Source of the DNA: Acidobacteriota bacterium
GTDB lineage: Bacteria; Acidobacteriota; Terriglobia; Bryobacterales; Bryobacteraceae
Length of the DNA: 37,609 nt
Reading direction: 5' to 3'
Assembly: GCA_025354885.1 (NCBI GenBank)
Contig: JANXLY010000146.1
Coordinates: 1-37,609 of the forward strand
Part shown: piece by piece, positions 22,094 to 31,743 of the stretch
How positions within the stretch are numbered: the stretch's first letter is position 1
Layout of the letters: each line of letters opens with the position of its first letter
Translations under genes and position numbers: made by a program
Notes under the pieces: model-generated
Database searches by the model: none
What the model saw: only the letters and a program-made list of their open reading frames with translations
Told to the model about the DNA's origin: nothing

Positions 22094-23467
22094 TCAGCCT
22101 TCCAGCGAGTAGCCTTCCTCACCGTGCTGGCTCAGATCGAGCCCGTCGATTTCGTCCTGTTCGCTGACGCGGACACCGCCGCAAACAATATCGCATACCT
22201 TGAGAATGAGCAAAGTACCGACGATTCCGAGGCCCCAGGCGATGGCAACTGCAATGGCCTGATTGAGCACCTGACCGGGGTTGCCTTCGAGCAGACCGCT
22301 CTTGCCTTGAGTAATTGCGCTATTGACAGCACGCGATGCAAAAACGCCGGTGAGCAACGCGCCGAGCGTACCGCCTGCGCCGTGGACACCGAAAGCGTCT
22401 AGAGAATCGTCGTAATTGAACATGGCCTTTACCTTAACAACCATGAAGTAACAGACGATGCCGCCGACAAAGCCCATGATGAGGGCAGCGCCAGGGGTAA
22501 CAAAGCCAGATGCTGGAGTGATGACGACAAGGCCGGCAACGGCACCGGAGATGGCACCGAGAACGGTGGCCTTCGAATGGAACCATTCCATCAGGGACCA
22601 GCCGAGAGCGGCTGCGGCTGCGCCGAAGTGAGTTGTAACAAACGCTGCGGAGGCGAGGCCGCCGGCGCTCAGGGCGCTACCGGAGTTGAAGCCGAACCAG
22701 CCTACCCAGAGCATGCAGGCACCGATGAAGCTAAGCACAAGGGAGTGTGGCTTCATTGGTTCTGTGCCGTAGCCTTTTCGTTTCCCCATATAGATAGCGC
22801 AGACAAGAGCTGATACTCCCGAAGTAATGTGGACGACGGTGCCGCCGGCGAAGTCGAAAGTGGGAATCGTACCGCCGAGGAAGGCGTTGAGGAGACCACC
22901 CTTGCCCCAAACCATGTGGGCCATCGGGTAATACACGAGCAATGACCAGAGGGTCATGAAGAGGACCATCGCGTTGAACTTCATACGTTCGGCGAAAGCG
23001 CCGGTAATCAAGGCTGGAGTGATGATCGCGAACATCAACTGGAACATCATCCAGGTTTGGTGAGGGATTGTGGCTGCATAGTCGGGCATTGGATCGGCTC
23101 CAACGCCGGCAAGCATGAAATAGCGAAGGTCGCCAATAAATGGATTGCCTTCACCGAAACTCAAGCTATAACCGACCACGGCCCACAGGACCGTCGCCAG
23201 GGCCATCAAAGTAAAACTTTGCATCATGGTGGCCAAAACGTTTTTCTTGCGGACCAAGCCTCCGTAGAAGAGAGCAAGGCCGGGACCAGTCATCATCAGG
23301 ACCAGCGCGCAGCTGGTCAGCATCCAGGCGTTATCGCCTGCCGACTGAGCTGCTTTGATGCTGGCCTCTAGAGCGGCCGTCGGGGATGGGGGTGCAGCTG
23401 CGGTTTGCGCAAACAAACCAGCAACACTGCCCAGAGCCAATGGGACTGCAAATGCGGTTCTTTTCAT
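22094..23467 (-). CDS. amtB: Ammonium transporter
   Basis: A 457-residue Amt/Rh-family channel with about 11 membrane helices after a cleavable-looking signal peptide (residues 1-21, ending LFAQTAA) and a Pro/Ala linker. The pore twin histidines are His213 (VVHITSG) and His362 (FGVHGAGG); LITGAFAERMKF carries other conserved family residues. It is the first gene of the amtB-glnK operon, with GGAAAG about 5 bp before the ATG. I found no convincing sigma-54 promoter in the 242 bp upstream. Confidence 0.96.
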   Translation of the reverse strand: MKRTAFAVPLALGSVAGLFAQTAAAPPSPTAALEASIKAAQSAGDNAWMLTSCALVLMMTGPGLALFYGGLVRKKNVLATMMQSFTLMALATVLWAVVGYSLSFGEGNPFIGDLRYFMLAGVGADPMPDYAATIPHQTWMMFQLMFAIITPALITGAFAERMKFNAMVLFMTLWSLLVYYPMAHMVWGKGGLLNAFLGGTIPTFDFAGGTVVHITSGVSALVCAIYMGKRKGYGTEPMKPHSLVLSFIGACMLWVGWFGFNSGSALSAGGLASAAFVTTHFGAAAAALGWSLMEWFHSKATVLGAISGAVAGLVVITPASGFVTPGAALIMGFVGGIVCYFMVVKVKAMFNYDDSLDAFGVHGAGGTLGALLTGVFASRAVNSAITQGKSGLLEGNPGQVLNQAIAVAIAWGLGIVGTLLILKVCDIVCGGVRVSEQDEIDGLDLSQHGEEGYSLEG

Positions 23468-23709
23468 GACTTTCCAGTTCAGTAGAGATTTCCCGGCTGC
23501 GACTTGGGCGGGCTAGTAATCGCGCAAGACAGGGCGGATTGATTCATCATGCTACTTCAATTGGCAAGTGGGAAGCAGAAAATTTTTATTCGTCGAATTG
23601 AAATCTTTGATTGGATCTCTTTGGCCCACCAAGTCTACACTCAGTGAAACGGTTCGAGGCCAGTGTAATTCCATCTGACTCAATATAAGAACACCTAATA
23701 GGAGCCCTG
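23468..23709. promoter_or_regulatory. Divergent control region between amtB and the outer-membrane barrel gene
   Basis: These 242 bp hold the start signals for two genes transcribed away from each other. On the plus side a -10-like TATAAG lies about 20 bp before a clear AGGAG site and ATG 23710. On the minus side only the GGAAAG ribosome site is clear. I looked for TGGCAC-N5-TTGC sigma-54 elements on both strands and saw none. No long inverted repeat stands out. The shared region suggests common nitrogen control, which is inference. Confidence 0.45.
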
Positions 23710-24843
23710 ATGCAGTATTCCAAATTTTGTTGTACAATCCTGATCTCGATGATCTTCTGCTGGCAGTTAGTTGCCCAGACACAGACCCCAGCACCTGCGC
23801 CGGCACCGGCTCCGGCAGCAGCACCCACCTGGTCCGCAGGACCAATCACATTCAGTGGCCTGATTGACGGTTACTACAGCTATTCGGCGAATCATCCCGG
23901 ATCGGGAAACAACGCCTATCGCAATTTCGATGTTCGCGCGAACAGTATGAGCCTGAACATGGCGAAGTTCACACTGGAGCATGATGCAGATCCAGTGGGC
24001 TTCAAGATAGACCTTGGCTATGGCCGGGCCTGGGACCTGTTCAACTTTCAAGACACGGCGAATGGTTTTGACAATCTGAAATATGTGCCGCAGGCATACA
24101 TTACGTTCAAGCCAGCCAAGGCCAAAGGATTGCAGGTGGACTTTGGAAAGTTCTATACCAGTGCTGGTGCGGAACCAACCGAAACGCATTTGAACTGGAA
24201 TTATTCACGTGCACTGATGTATGCGAACGGCCCTTATTACCACTTTGGTCTTCGCACGTCGATGCCTGTCAACAAGTACCTTACTGTGGGTTATCAGCTG
24301 GTGAATGGCTGGAACAATGTTGAGGACAACAACTCGGGCAAGACGATGGGATTTACCACGGCGTTGACCGTTGGCAAATTCGCCTGGCTGAACACCTACT
24401 ACACAGGGCCGGAACAGAACAAAACGAATAAAGGCTTTCGCAATTTCTATGACACGGTTGTGACCTTCAACCCTAGCGACAAGGTGAGCACGTACTTAAA
24501 CTTCGACTACGGCAACCAGAAGTTTGTGGCTGGTAAAGGATCGAACGACTGGATTGCTATCTCTGGCGCAGCGCGCTTTCAGCTGACGAAGACGATTTCG
24601 TTCAGCCCGCGTGTGGAGCATTATTACGATAAGGATGGCCTGATCACAGGTGTTGCTCAAAAGCTGAATGAATTCACCATGACGGGAGAATACAAGTGGG
24701 CTGAAGGCTTGCTGACACGAGTGGAGTTTCGTCGTGACTGGTCCAACAAGCCGGTATTCGAGCGCGGCGAGAATGTGGGTGTGGCCAAGGGCCAGAACAC
24801 GGTGCTGATTGGGTTGGTTGCTTATTTTGGGCCGAAGCGTTAA
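23710..24843 (+). CDS. Outer-membrane beta-barrel (porin-like) protein
   Basis: A 377-residue protein with a signal peptide (MQYSKFCCTILISMIFCWQLVAQ), a TPAPAPAPAPAAAP linker, and then amphipathic strands alternating aromatic and polar residues (FSGLIDGYYSY, AYITFKPAK, LQVDFGKFYTS, FGLRTS, YLTVGYQLVNGW), ending with VLIGLVAYFG. This is the look of the outer-membrane beta-barrel family of BBP2/DUF1597 type common in Acidobacteria and Bacteroidetes. Position between amtB-glnK and glnA, divergent from amtB, makes a role in ammonium or small nitrogen-solute entry plausible but unproven. It has a good AGGAG site, and a terminator shared with glnA follows. Confidence 0.85.
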   Translation: MQYSKFCCTILISMIFCWQLVAQTQTPAPAPAPAPAAAPTWSAGPITFSGLIDGYYSYSANHPGSGNNAYRNFDVRANSMSLNMAKFTLEHDADPVGFKIDLGYGRAWDLFNFQDTANGFDNLKYVPQAYITFKPAKAKGLQVDFGKFYTSAGAEPTETHLNWNYSRALMYANGPYYHFGLRTSMPVNKYLTVGYQLVNGWNNVEDNNSGKTMGFTTALTVGKFAWLNTYYTGPEQNKTNKGFRNFYDTVVTFNPSDKVSTYLNFDYGNQKFVAGKGSNDWIAISGAARFQLTKTISFSPRVEHYYDKDGLITGVAQKLNEFTMTGEYKWAEGLLTRVEFRRDWSNKPVFERGENVGVAKGQNTVLIGLVAYFGPKR

Positions 24844-24878
24844 GCCGTAGCCGCAAGAATCAGCAGTAGCAAAAAAAG

Positions 24879-24919
24879 AATGCGATGGCCCAGTTCTGCT
24901 GGCCATCGCATTTTTCTTT
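24879..24919. terminator. Bidirectional terminator between the porin gene and glnA
   Basis: A perfect 12-bp stem, AATGCGATGGCC (24879-24890) with its complement (24901-24912), is flanked by a run of seven A on the left and TTTTTCTTT on the right. It can therefore stop transcription from both strands. The right-hand T run overlaps the glnA stop codon at 24918-24920. Confidence 0.92.
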
Positions 24920-26327
24920 AGATGTCGTAGTAGAGATGGAACTCGTAAGGATGGGGGCGGAGCCTGATGGCCTCGGCCTCAAATTTACGTTTATAGGAAA
25001 TGTAGGTTTCGATGAGTTCGGCGGTGAAGACATCACCTTTGAGGAGGAATTCGTAGTCGGATTCGAGACAATCGAGCGCCTCGTCGAGGGAAGCGGGCAT
25101 GGACGGAACGGCCTTGAGCTCTTCTGGAGAAAGATCGTAGATGTCTTTGTCGAGCGAATCGCCGGGATCGACTTTGTTCAGGATGCCATCGATGCCAGCC
25201 ATCATCATGGCCGAGAAGGCAAGATAGGGATTGGAACTTGGATCCGGGGGGCGGAACTCGACACGCTTGGCCTTGGGGCTGGATGAGTACATGGGGATGC
25301 GTACGGCAGCGGAGCGATTGCGCCGGCTATAGGCAAGGTTTACAGGTGCTTCATAGCCTGGGACGAGACGCTTGTAGCTGTTGGTGGTTGGTGCGATGAT
25401 CGCGCTCAAGGCTCGGGCGTGCTTGAGGAGGCCGCCGATATACCAAAGGGCCATCTGGCTCAAGCCGGCGTAGAGTTCGCCGGCAAAGAGAGGCTTGCCG
25501 TCCTTCCACAAACTCTGGTGGCAATGCATGCCACTGCCGTTGTCGCCAAAGAGGGGCTTGGGCATGAAGGTGACCGTTTTGCCGTAGCGATTGGCCACAT
25601 TGCGCACGATGTATTTGTAGAGCATCATGTTGTCAGCGCTCTTGAGCATAGTGTTGTAGCGCTGGTCGATCTCGCACTGTCCGGCGGTTGCGACTTCGTG
25701 ATGGTGGCACTCAATTTCGAGGCCACAGGAAAGCATCACTTCGACCATCTCCGAGCGCAGATCGTGGTAGTGATCTGTGGGGGGCACAGGAAAATAGCCT
25801 TCCTTCACGCGAGGCCGATATCCAAGATTGTTTTCTTTGCGGCCTGAATTCCAGCGGCCTTCTTCGCTGTCGATGAAGTAGAAACCGGTGTTCATGGTCT
25901 GGTCGAAGCGGACGTTGTCGAAGATAAAGAATTCAGCCTCTGCCCCAAAGAAGACGGTGTCGGCGAGACCTGTGGTTTGCAGGTAGCTTTCGGCTTTCAT
26001 GGCGATCCAGCGAGGATCCCGTTCGTAATGCTGGCGCGTGATCGGATCGATGACATTGCCATTCATGACGAGGGTCTTGATCTCGGGGAAGGGATCGATG
26101 AATGCGGTGGCGGGATCGGGGACCAGCAACATGTCACTCTCATTGATTGCGGCCCAGCCGCGAATCGCAGAGCCATCAATTCCGAAGCCGGAATCGAAGC
26201 TTTCGAGAGTGACCTCTTTCACCGGGTAGGTGATGTGGTGGGAGAGGCCTGGTATGTCAGCAAAACGGATGTCTACTTGCTGGACTTCGTTCAACTTGGC
26301 AAAATCCAGGACTTCTTGAGCGGTCAT
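24918..26327 (-). CDS. glnA: Glutamine synthetase, type I, with adenylylation site
   Basis: A 469-residue classical GSI, a dodecamer in the family, that joins ammonia to glutamate with ATP. Motifs in order: [11 protein letters not shown] (48-58), FFGAEAEFF (126-134), [11 protein letters not shown] (211-221), [12 protein letters not shown] (261-272), [17 protein letters not shown] (312-328) and [15 protein letters not shown] (354-368). DIYDLSPEE puts a tyrosine exactly at position 397, the residue adenylylated in enteric GlnA, so the GlnE encoded at 15116-17644 should regulate it. GAGG precedes ATG 26327. Only 54 bp separate it from the divergent FG-GAP gene. Confidence 0.97.
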   Translation of the reverse strand: MTAQEVLDFAKLNEVQQVDIRFADIPGLSHHITYPVKEVTLESFDSGFGIDGSAIRGWAAINESDMLLVPDPATAFIDPFPEIKTLVMNGNVIDPITRQHYERDPRWIAMKAESYLQTTGLADTVFFGAEAEFFIFDNVRFDQTMNTGFYFIDSEEGRWNSGRKENNLGYRPRVKEGYFPVPPTDHYHDLRSEMVEVMLSCGLEIECHHHEVATAGQCEIDQRYNTMLKSADNMMLYKYIVRNVANRYGKTVTFMPKPLFGDNGSGMHCHQSLWKDGKPLFAGELYAGLSQMALWYIGGLLKHARALSAIIAPTTNSYKRLVPGYEAPVNLAYSRRNRSAAVRIPMYSSSPKAKRVEFRPPDPSSNPYLAFSAMMMAGIDGILNKVDPGDSLDKDIYDLSPEELKAVPSMPASLDEALDCLESDYEFLLKGDVFTAELIETYISYKRKFEAEAIRLRPHPYEFHLYYDI

Positions 26328-26381
26328 AAGCCTCAGACTAACAGAGATCGTCCACGGGTCTGGAGTAAAGTATGGATTCTG

Positions 26382-28496
26382 ATGCGACTGATCTTAGTGA
26401 GCTGGAGTTTTGCGATTGCCCTGAGCGGCCAAAGCCGGATCGATCTCGATGTGGATGCGGCTACTCTCAGAGGTCAGCGGATGCCGGTGAGCGTGCGCAT
26501 TGACAATGTTCCGACCGGATATCCGCGGCTCATGCAAGGTAAACGGCGAGTGCCGTTTCGATTGTCGGAATCGATGGAACGAGGAGAAGCCGGTACGATC
26601 TCGTGGATGGTGGATGACCCGGGCCGACTGCGCTATGAGCTTTATTTTGGCCCGGTGAAGACGATGGAACGCCCAATGATTGGGGTTGGCGATGCTTTGC
26701 ACTACAACCGGGCTCAAGGGCTCGATCCACTGGCGGTGGGCATGAAGAACGATCAGCCGATTGCCGTTGACTGGGATGGCGACGGCAAGACGGACCTGAT
26801 GCAGCGCAATCTGTATTCGAGCGGCTTTGGTGAAGCACAATGGGGCTTGTTTTATTGGCGTAACGTGGGGACGAATGCGTTGCCGCGATTTGCACGATTC
26901 GTTAGGCTGCAGGCAAACGGGAAGCAGATCGAAGACCCATATGCGTCGTATCAGGTGGCGGATTTTGATGGTGATGGCAGGCTGGATATCTGGAGTGGTA
27001 TTGGAGCGGGACCGCATCGCGGTGAGTTGCGGATTTACCGAAATACAGGGGAGCGTGATGCTACGGGGTTGCCCGTGCTGCGTGTTGGCGGAAGTGTTCC
27101 ATGGGGGCCAGGAGGCGAACTGACTTACGGGATGCGTGTTCTGGGAGATCTGTTTACGCTACGGATGAAGGTGCAGTATTTTCCGACTCCGGAAGTGAAT
27201 CACACGTTCTATCGGCACAAGAGGAGTGGCGACGGGTTTGGCGTTGGTGAAGCGGTGCACCTTGGAGGCAGCGACGTGTATGATTCCTGGCCCTCAACGA
27301 TGTTTGATGTGGACGGCGATGGAAAGCTTGATTTTGTCGGCTCCACTCGAGGCGGGCCGGGCGAGCCGCTGAAGACTTGCGTGCTGGCCTGGAAGAAGGC
27401 GGAAGATGGGCCAACTTGTATTTTCGATACTTCGCCCGAGGGTTTTGTAGTGCCTGCGGCAGCCAATGAGCCTGGGTTGCGGGGTTTGTTGCTGGGCTAC
27501 ATGGGAGGCTGGTTGCGCTATTTGCCTTATCTCGGAGCTTCAGACTGGGGCAAGCCACAGTTGATGCTGGCCGAGGAGATGCCGATTTCGTTTGGCGGCT
27601 ACAGCAGTGTGGAAGTTGCGGATTGGGAGGGCGATGGTGATCTCGATTTGATCGCCGGCAATGAGAACGGGTACGTGCAACTGGTTGAGAATCTTGGGGG
27701 AGGGCGTTATGCGACTGCGAGGCAGATTCTTCTGGAGGGTGGGGGCACGATGTATGCGGCGCGATGGCAGTTTATCGACGATATGGATCCGGAGCGTCCC
27801 TTTGGTCAAGCCAAGCCGGCGTATGTGGACTGGGATGGTGATGGCGATCTCGACATGCTGGTGGGCAACAATAGCAATCGAATTGCGTATTTCGAAAATA
27901 TTGGAACGCGAAGCAGGCCCCGGTTCGCGCCGATGCGGAAGCTGTTGCATGACACGGGGGAGCATTTTTCGTTTCGGTCGCGGCCTGCGCCTGTCGACTG
28001 GAATGGCGATGGGTTGATGGATCTGGTGGCGGGGTCTGCCGGAGCCAGGAACCGGAATGATTCAAAGGACATTGCGGTCTGCGTGTATCTTCGTTATCGC
28101 GATGTGCATGGTGTTTTGAGGCTGCGCTCCGGGAAGGTGTTGCAGATGGTGGATGGCAACGAGATGAGGACGCCGATTCCCTACCATCACGGTTATGAGG
28201 TTGTGGACTGGGATGGCGACGGAGATCTGGATCTGCTGGCGAATGAAAAGACACAACTTGTGCTTTACCGGAACGAACAGGGACGGTTTCGCCGAGAGTT
28301 ACTGCGATTTTTTGGGGTGCCGATCAGCGTGAGCCACCATGAGACGAGCTTGAAGGCGATCGATTGGGACCGGGATGGCAAGCTCGACTTGATTACAGGA
28401 GGCGAGTCTGGGTGGGTGTATTATTTTCACCGCTCGACGCTGGAAAACGCGACTGCCCCGATTGTGAAATTTAGAACGGAACGTCGTCGTCGCTGA
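26382..28496 (+). CDS. Secreted FG-GAP/VCBS-repeat beta-propeller protein
   Basis: A 704-residue protein with a signal peptide ([17 protein letters not shown]). Eight calcium-binding-type repeats of DxDxDG-xxD form are visible at about residues 129, 194, 309, 415, 483, 540, 609 and 661, for example [20 protein letters not shown] and [10 protein letters not shown]. This is an integrin-like propeller with bound Ca2+. The first 110 residues form a separate beta-rich domain. I chose ATG 26382 because the longer frame (from 25977) runs antisense through glnA and has no signal peptide. Function is unknown; relatives bind glycans or surfaces. The 3' end overlaps the convergent ssb gene by 26 bp. Confidence 0.88.
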   Translation: MRLILVSWSFAIALSGQSRIDLDVDAATLRGQRMPVSVRIDNVPTGYPRLMQGKRRVPFRLSESMERGEAGTISWMVDDPGRLRYELYFGPVKTMERPMIGVGDALHYNRAQGLDPLAVGMKNDQPIAVDWDGDGKTDLMQRNLYSSGFGEAQWGLFYWRNVGTNALPRFARFVRLQANGKQIEDPYASYQVADFDGDGRLDIWSGIGAGPHRGELRIYRNTGERDATGLPVLRVGGSVPWGPGGELTYGMRVLGDLFTLRMKVQYFPTPEVNHTFYRHKRSGDGFGVGEAVHLGGSDVYDSWPSTMFDVDGDGKLDFVGSTRGGPGEPLKTCVLAWKKAEDGPTCIFDTSPEGFVVPAAANEPGLRGLLLGYMGGWLRYLPYLGASDWGKPQLMLAEEMPISFGGYSSVEVADWEGDGDLDLIAGNENGYVQLVENLGGGRYATARQILLEGGGTMYAARWQFIDDMDPERPFGQAKPAYVDWDGDGDLDMLVGNNSNRIAYFENIGTRSRPRFAPMRKLLHDTGEHFSFRSRPAPVDWNGDGLMDLVAGSAGARNRNDSKDIAVCVYLRYRDVHGVLRLRSGKVLQMVDGNEMRTPIPYHHGYEVVDWDGDGDLDLLANEKTQLVLYRNEQGRFRRELLRFFGVPISVSHHETSLKAIDWDRDGKLDLITGGESGWVYYFHRSTLENATAPIVKFRTERRRR

Positions 28497-28947
28497 TGCC
28501 TGGGTCGAAGTCGTCAAAGTTGCCTGCGGGCTTGGCACCACCGGCAGCAGGGGCAACACGCTGCGCGGCGCTACGGGGTGCGCTCTGCATGCCACCGCCA
28601 CCTTCGCTGCCTTCACCACGACCACCAAGCAGTATGACTTCATCGGCCACAACTTCGGTGGAATAGCGCTTGTTGCCATCTTTGTCGTCGTAGCTGCGGG
28701 TTTGCAGGCGCCCTTCGACATAGACTTGTTTGCCCTTGGTGAGGAATTGGGCGACGGCTTCGTTGCGCCAGAGGACGACATTATTCCAGTCGGTCTCATC
28801 CTTCCAGTCGCCGGTTCCTGAATCTTTGATCCTCCGGGTGGTCGCGATCGAGAAACGACTGACCGGGATGCCTTGGGGAGTAAACTTCGTTTCGGCATCT
28901 TTGCCGAGATTGCCGATTAAGATGACCTTGTTAACGCTGCGTGCCAT
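28471..28947 (-). CDS. ssb: Single-stranded DNA-binding protein
   Basis: A 158-residue SSB. The OB-fold core starts MARSVNKVILIGNLGKDAE and includes FSIATTRR, DWNNVVLW and GKQVYVEGRLQTRSY. A Gly/Ala-rich linker follows from about residue 110, and the acidic tip SDDDVPF contacts repair and replication partners. ATG 28947 is the standard family start; the open frame extends upstream but without similarity. The neighbouring genes on the other strand (FG-GAP, EthD) are unrelated to replication. The last 26 bp, including the codons for the acidic tip, are antisense to the end of the FG-GAP gene. Confidence 0.97.
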   Translation of the reverse strand: MARSVNKVILIGNLGKDAETKFTPQGIPVSRFSIATTRRIKDSGTGDWKDETDWNNVVLWRNEAVAQFLTKGKQVYVEGRLQTRSYDDKDGNKRYSTEVVADEVILLGGRGEGSEGGGGMQSAPRSAAQRVAPAAGGAKPAGNFDDFDPGISDDDVPF

Positions 28948-28983
28948 AAAGCAATACGCTAACACAAGGCGTAGAATATTCGT

Positions 28984-29301
28984 ATGATTTGCGTCACCGT
29001 TTTTTACCCTGCGGCCGGCGAGAGCCGATTTGACATGCAGTATTATTTGAACGATCACATTCCTCTTGTGGATCGGTTGCTGAAGCCTTTGGGGTTGCAG
29101 AAGATTGAAGTGGATGAAGGGCTGGCTGGCGGAGCGCCCGGGTCGCCGGCAAACTACAAAGTCATTTGCCGCTTGTATTTCGATACCATGGAGAACTTTC
29201 AGGCGGGCCTTGCTACGGTTGGAAACCAACTTTTTGCCGACATCCCGAACTACACGGATATCCCGGTTGAGCTTCAAGTCAGTAATACATTGTTCTTTTA
29301 G
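28984..29301 (+). CDS. EthD-family dimeric alpha-beta barrel protein
   Basis: A 105-residue protein with EthD-type features: an N-terminal strand MICVTVFYP, the YYLNDHIPLVDRLLKPLGL helix with its conserved His, a middle strand YKVICRLYFDT, and FADIPNYTDIPVELQVS at the end. Family members range from ether-degradation accessory proteins to small polyketide-type dehydratases; no specific substrate can be named. Length is typical (about 100). It is divergent from ssb with 36 bp between the starts, and is followed after 24 bp by rbfA on the same strand. Confidence 0.85.
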   Translation: MICVTVFYPAAGESRFDMQYYLNDHIPLVDRLLKPLGLQKIEVDEGLAGGAPGSPANYKVICRLYFDTMENFQAGLATVGNQLFADIPNYTDIPVELQVSNTLFF

Positions 29302-29325
29302 GGCGACAGGCGGGATAATGGATGT

Positions 29326-29682
29326 GTGGAAGGCCGACGCTACGAGCGTGTGTCCGAGGCGGTTCGCCTTGAGCTCACCGAATTAATCGCAAATGAACTC
29401 GAAGACCCGCGACTGGCGGGTGTCGAGGTGACTGATGTCCAGGTTGCCCCGGATATGAGGAAAGTAGCGATCAGCGTGCATATTCCTGCACAGGGCGCAG
29501 CGGCGGACGAGATTCTCGAAGTGCTGAAGACGACCAAGGGATTCTTGCGCCACGAGCTTGCGGTGCGGCTCGACTTGTTTCATACACCCGATCTGTATTT
29601 CAATTCTGCGTTGAATCTTGGGACTCGCGAGAGGGTGAACAAGATTCTGAAGCGGATCAAGCGGGGACGTCCCAGGGACTAA
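29326..29682 (+). CDS. rbfA: Ribosome-binding factor A
   Basis: A 118-residue KH-fold protein that helps mature the 5' end of 16S rRNA in the 30S subunit. Motifs are GRRYERVSEAVRLEL, the ELEDPRLAGVEVTDV block, DMRKVAISVHI, and the closing RLDLFHTPDLYFNSALNLG helix-strand. The start is GTG 29326; the ATG at 29319 is in another frame. It is separated from the usual nusA-infB partners, at least within this window, and is followed 4 bp later by apbE, so the two are likely co-transcribed. Confidence 0.95.
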   Translation: MEGRRYERVSEAVRLELTELIANELEDPRLAGVEVTDVQVAPDMRKVAISVHIPAQGAAADEILEVLKTTKGFLRHELAVRLDLFHTPDLYFNSALNLGTRERVNKILKRIKRGRPRD

Positions 29683-29686
29683 TTGG

Positions 29687-30724
29687 ATGCGTAGTGCGGA
29701 AAATGATACGAATAAAAGGCGAAAACACCCGCAAATCATACGTGCTGTGTTACTTTTAGTTTTAGTTGTCTTGGGTTGGAGCCAAAGCGGGGGCCAAGAA
29801 GTCCTTCGATATGAGGCAAGTGTGGACTGTATGGGCGGGGTATTTACCGTCACAGCATATGGCCCGAATCGCACCCAGCTTGAGGCAGCGGTGACGGAAT
29901 CTCTGGAAGAAGCCAGACGACTCGATTCCCTGCTGTCGAACTACAAAGCTGCAAGCGAGTGGTCTAAGGTGAACCGGGAAGCAGGGCAGAGTCCGGTGCC
30001 TGTCTCCAAAGAGCTTTTTCAGTTGCTCGAAGCGTGTCTGCAATATAGCCGCGAGAGTGAAGGAACGTTTGACATAAGTGTCGGGCCGTTGATGAGACGC
30101 TGGGGATTCTTCAAGGGATCAGGGCGTTATCCGCACCGGTCTGAAATTCGTACCGCCATGGCTGCAGTCGGCTATCAAAATATTATTCTCGACCAACGAG
30201 CGCAAACAGTGCGCTTCCAGAATCCACTCACCGAGATGGATCCGGGAGGCATTGGCAAAGGGTATGCAGTAGACCAAATGGTGGCAATTTTGCGTGAGAG
30301 CGGCATCACCAGTGCCTTTATCACGGCAGCTGGATCCAGCATGTACGGATTGGGAACACCTCCCCATGAAGCAGGCTGGAAAGTTGTTATCCGTCATCCC
30401 GCCGACCGGGAGCGCAATGTGGCAGAAGTGCTCCTCAAAGACGAAGCGATGGCGACCTCAGGCAGTTCGGAAAAATATTTCATGGCTGGTGGCAACATTT
30501 ACAGCCACATCATGGACCCGCGAAGCGGCTATCCGGCGCAGGGCACATTGTCTGTTTCGCTGATCGGCCCTAAAGCAATCGATACCGAAGCCTGGGCCAA
30601 ACCCTATTACATACTCGGCCGCGACTGGGCGGCCCGCCACAAACCGAAAGGAATGCGTGTATTCCACTGCCCTGAAGGACCCAAGGGACAACGGTGGGAA
30701 ACGACATGCGAATGGCTCCAATGA
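29687..30724 (+). CDS. apbE: FAD:protein FMN transferase (ApbE)
   Basis: A 345-residue exported flavin transferase that links FMN to Thr/Ser of redox proteins such as Nqr/Rnf subunits, using FAD and Mg2+. After a membrane or signal segment (about 17-36) come CMGGVFTVTAYG, LDSLLSNYKAASEWSKVNR, DISVGPLMRRWGFF, EMDPGGIGKGYAVDQM, ATSGSSEKYF, HIMDPRSGYP and TEAWAKPYYILG, all standard ApbE blocks. Length is typical. No Nqr or Rnf substrate is encoded here. Its stop overlaps the likely hemE start by 4 bp (ATGA). Confidence 0.94.
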   Translation: MRSAENDTNKRRKHPQIIRAVLLLVLVVLGWSQSGGQEVLRYEASVDCMGGVFTVTAYGPNRTQLEAAVTESLEEARRLDSLLSNYKAASEWSKVNREAGQSPVPVSKELFQLLEACLQYSRESEGTFDISVGPLMRRWGFFKGSGRYPHRSEIRTAMAAVGYQNIILDQRAQTVRFQNPLTEMDPGGIGKGYAVDQMVAILRESGITSAFITAAGSSMYGLGTPPHEAGWKVVIRHPADRERNVAEVLLKDEAMATSGSSEKYFMAGGNIYSHIMDPRSGYPAQGTLSVSLIGPKAIDTEAWAKPYYILGRDWAARHKPKGMRVFHCPEGPKGQRWETTCEWLQ

Positions 30725-31743
30725 ACTCCCGATTCCTCGACGCCTGTCGGCGCCGTCCCACTGATGTCCGTCCCGTCTGGTTTATGCGCCAGGCTGGCCG
30801 TTACATGAAGCAATACCGAGACATACGCAGCAAGAATGGCATTCTCGAAATCTGCAAGCGTCCTGATCTTGCAGCCGCAGTTACTCTGCAGCCCATCGAA
30901 ATACTCGACGTGGATGCGGCAATTATTTTTGCTGATCTGCTGTTGCCAGTTGAACCCATGGGACTGAAGCTCGAATTCCGCGCGAATGAAGGTCCGCATA
31001 TCGAGAACCCGATCCAGACATCGACAGATGTTGATGCACTATCGACTTCAAACACTGCTGATCTTGGCTATGTAGGCGAAAGTATCCAGCTAGTTACTCG
31101 CACGCTGGCAGGTAAGGTTCCTGTTATCGGCTTTGTCGGCGCACCGTTTACGCTGGCCAGCTACATGATTGAGGGCGGTCCGTCGAAGACATTTCTGAAG
31201 ACGAAAAAGCTGATGTACCACGACGAAACTTTGTGGCGCCGTCTGATGGGAAAGATTGTCGATGTGCTTGGCACCTTTGCACTGATGCAGGTGTCGAGTG
31301 GCGCACGTTGCATTCAGGTATTCGATTCGTGGGTTGGCGCGCTCGCTTCTGACGATTATGTGCGTTACGTGCAGCCTTATTCTCGTGCGTTGATTGAACG
31401 CATCCGCACTTCGAGTGTGCCGGTGATTCACTTTGGTACCGGATGTTCCGGTTTCTTTCGTGAGTTGCATGCCGCTGGCGGAGACGTCATGGGTGTGGAC
31501 TGGCGGATGAATATCGATCAGGCCTGGATGGACATTTCCTATCGCTCTGCTGTGCAAGGGAATCTCGATCCGACCGCCCTGTTTGCACCGCTACCCGAAC
31601 TGAAGGCCAAGGTACATGAAATTCTCAGGCGCACTGGAACGCGGCCGGGCCATATCTTTAACCTCGGACACGGCATTCTTCCGGAAACACCTGTGGAAAA
31701 CGTAAAGGCTGTGGTGCAGATCGTCCGTGACTTCCGGCCCTAA
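30721..31743 (+). CDS. hemE: Uroporphyrinogen decarboxylase
   Basis: A 340-residue cytoplasmic enzyme converting uroporphyrinogen III to coproporphyrinogen III in heme synthesis. The N-terminal signature PVWFMRQAGRYM, DAAIIFADLLLPVEPMG with the catalytic Asp region, GFVGAPFTLASYMIEGG, FDSWVGALA and NLGHGILPETP are all present. I chose ATG 30721 because it fits the family N terminus (NSRFLDACRRRP) and overlaps the apbE stop as ATGA. Starts at 30694, 30706 and 30712 are also open. It is followed by hemY with a 17-bp overlap. Confidence 0.97.
   Translation: MNSRFLDACRRRPTDVRPVWFMRQAGRYMKQYRDIRSKNGILEICKRPDLAAAVTLQPIEILDVDAAIIFADLLLPVEPMGLKLEFRANEGPHIENPIQTSTDVDALSTSNTADLGYVGESIQLVTRTLAGKVPVIGFVGAPFTLASYMIEGGPSKTFLKTKKLMYHDETLWRRLMGKIVDVLGTFALMQVSSGARCIQVFDSWVGALASDDYVRYVQPYSRALIERIRTSSVPVIHFGTGCSGFFRELHAAGGDVMGVDWRMNIDQAWMDISYRSAVQGNLDPTALFAPLPELKAKVHEILRRTGTRPGHIFNLGHGILPETPVENVKAVVQIVRDFRP

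Noticed and set aside
23468..23709. Sigma-54 promoter for amtB
   Set aside because: No TGGCAC-N5-TTGC-like element was found on either strand by eye.
25977..26381. 135-residue upstream extension of the FG-GAP protein
   Set aside because: It lies antisense to glnA; the signal peptide starts at 26382.
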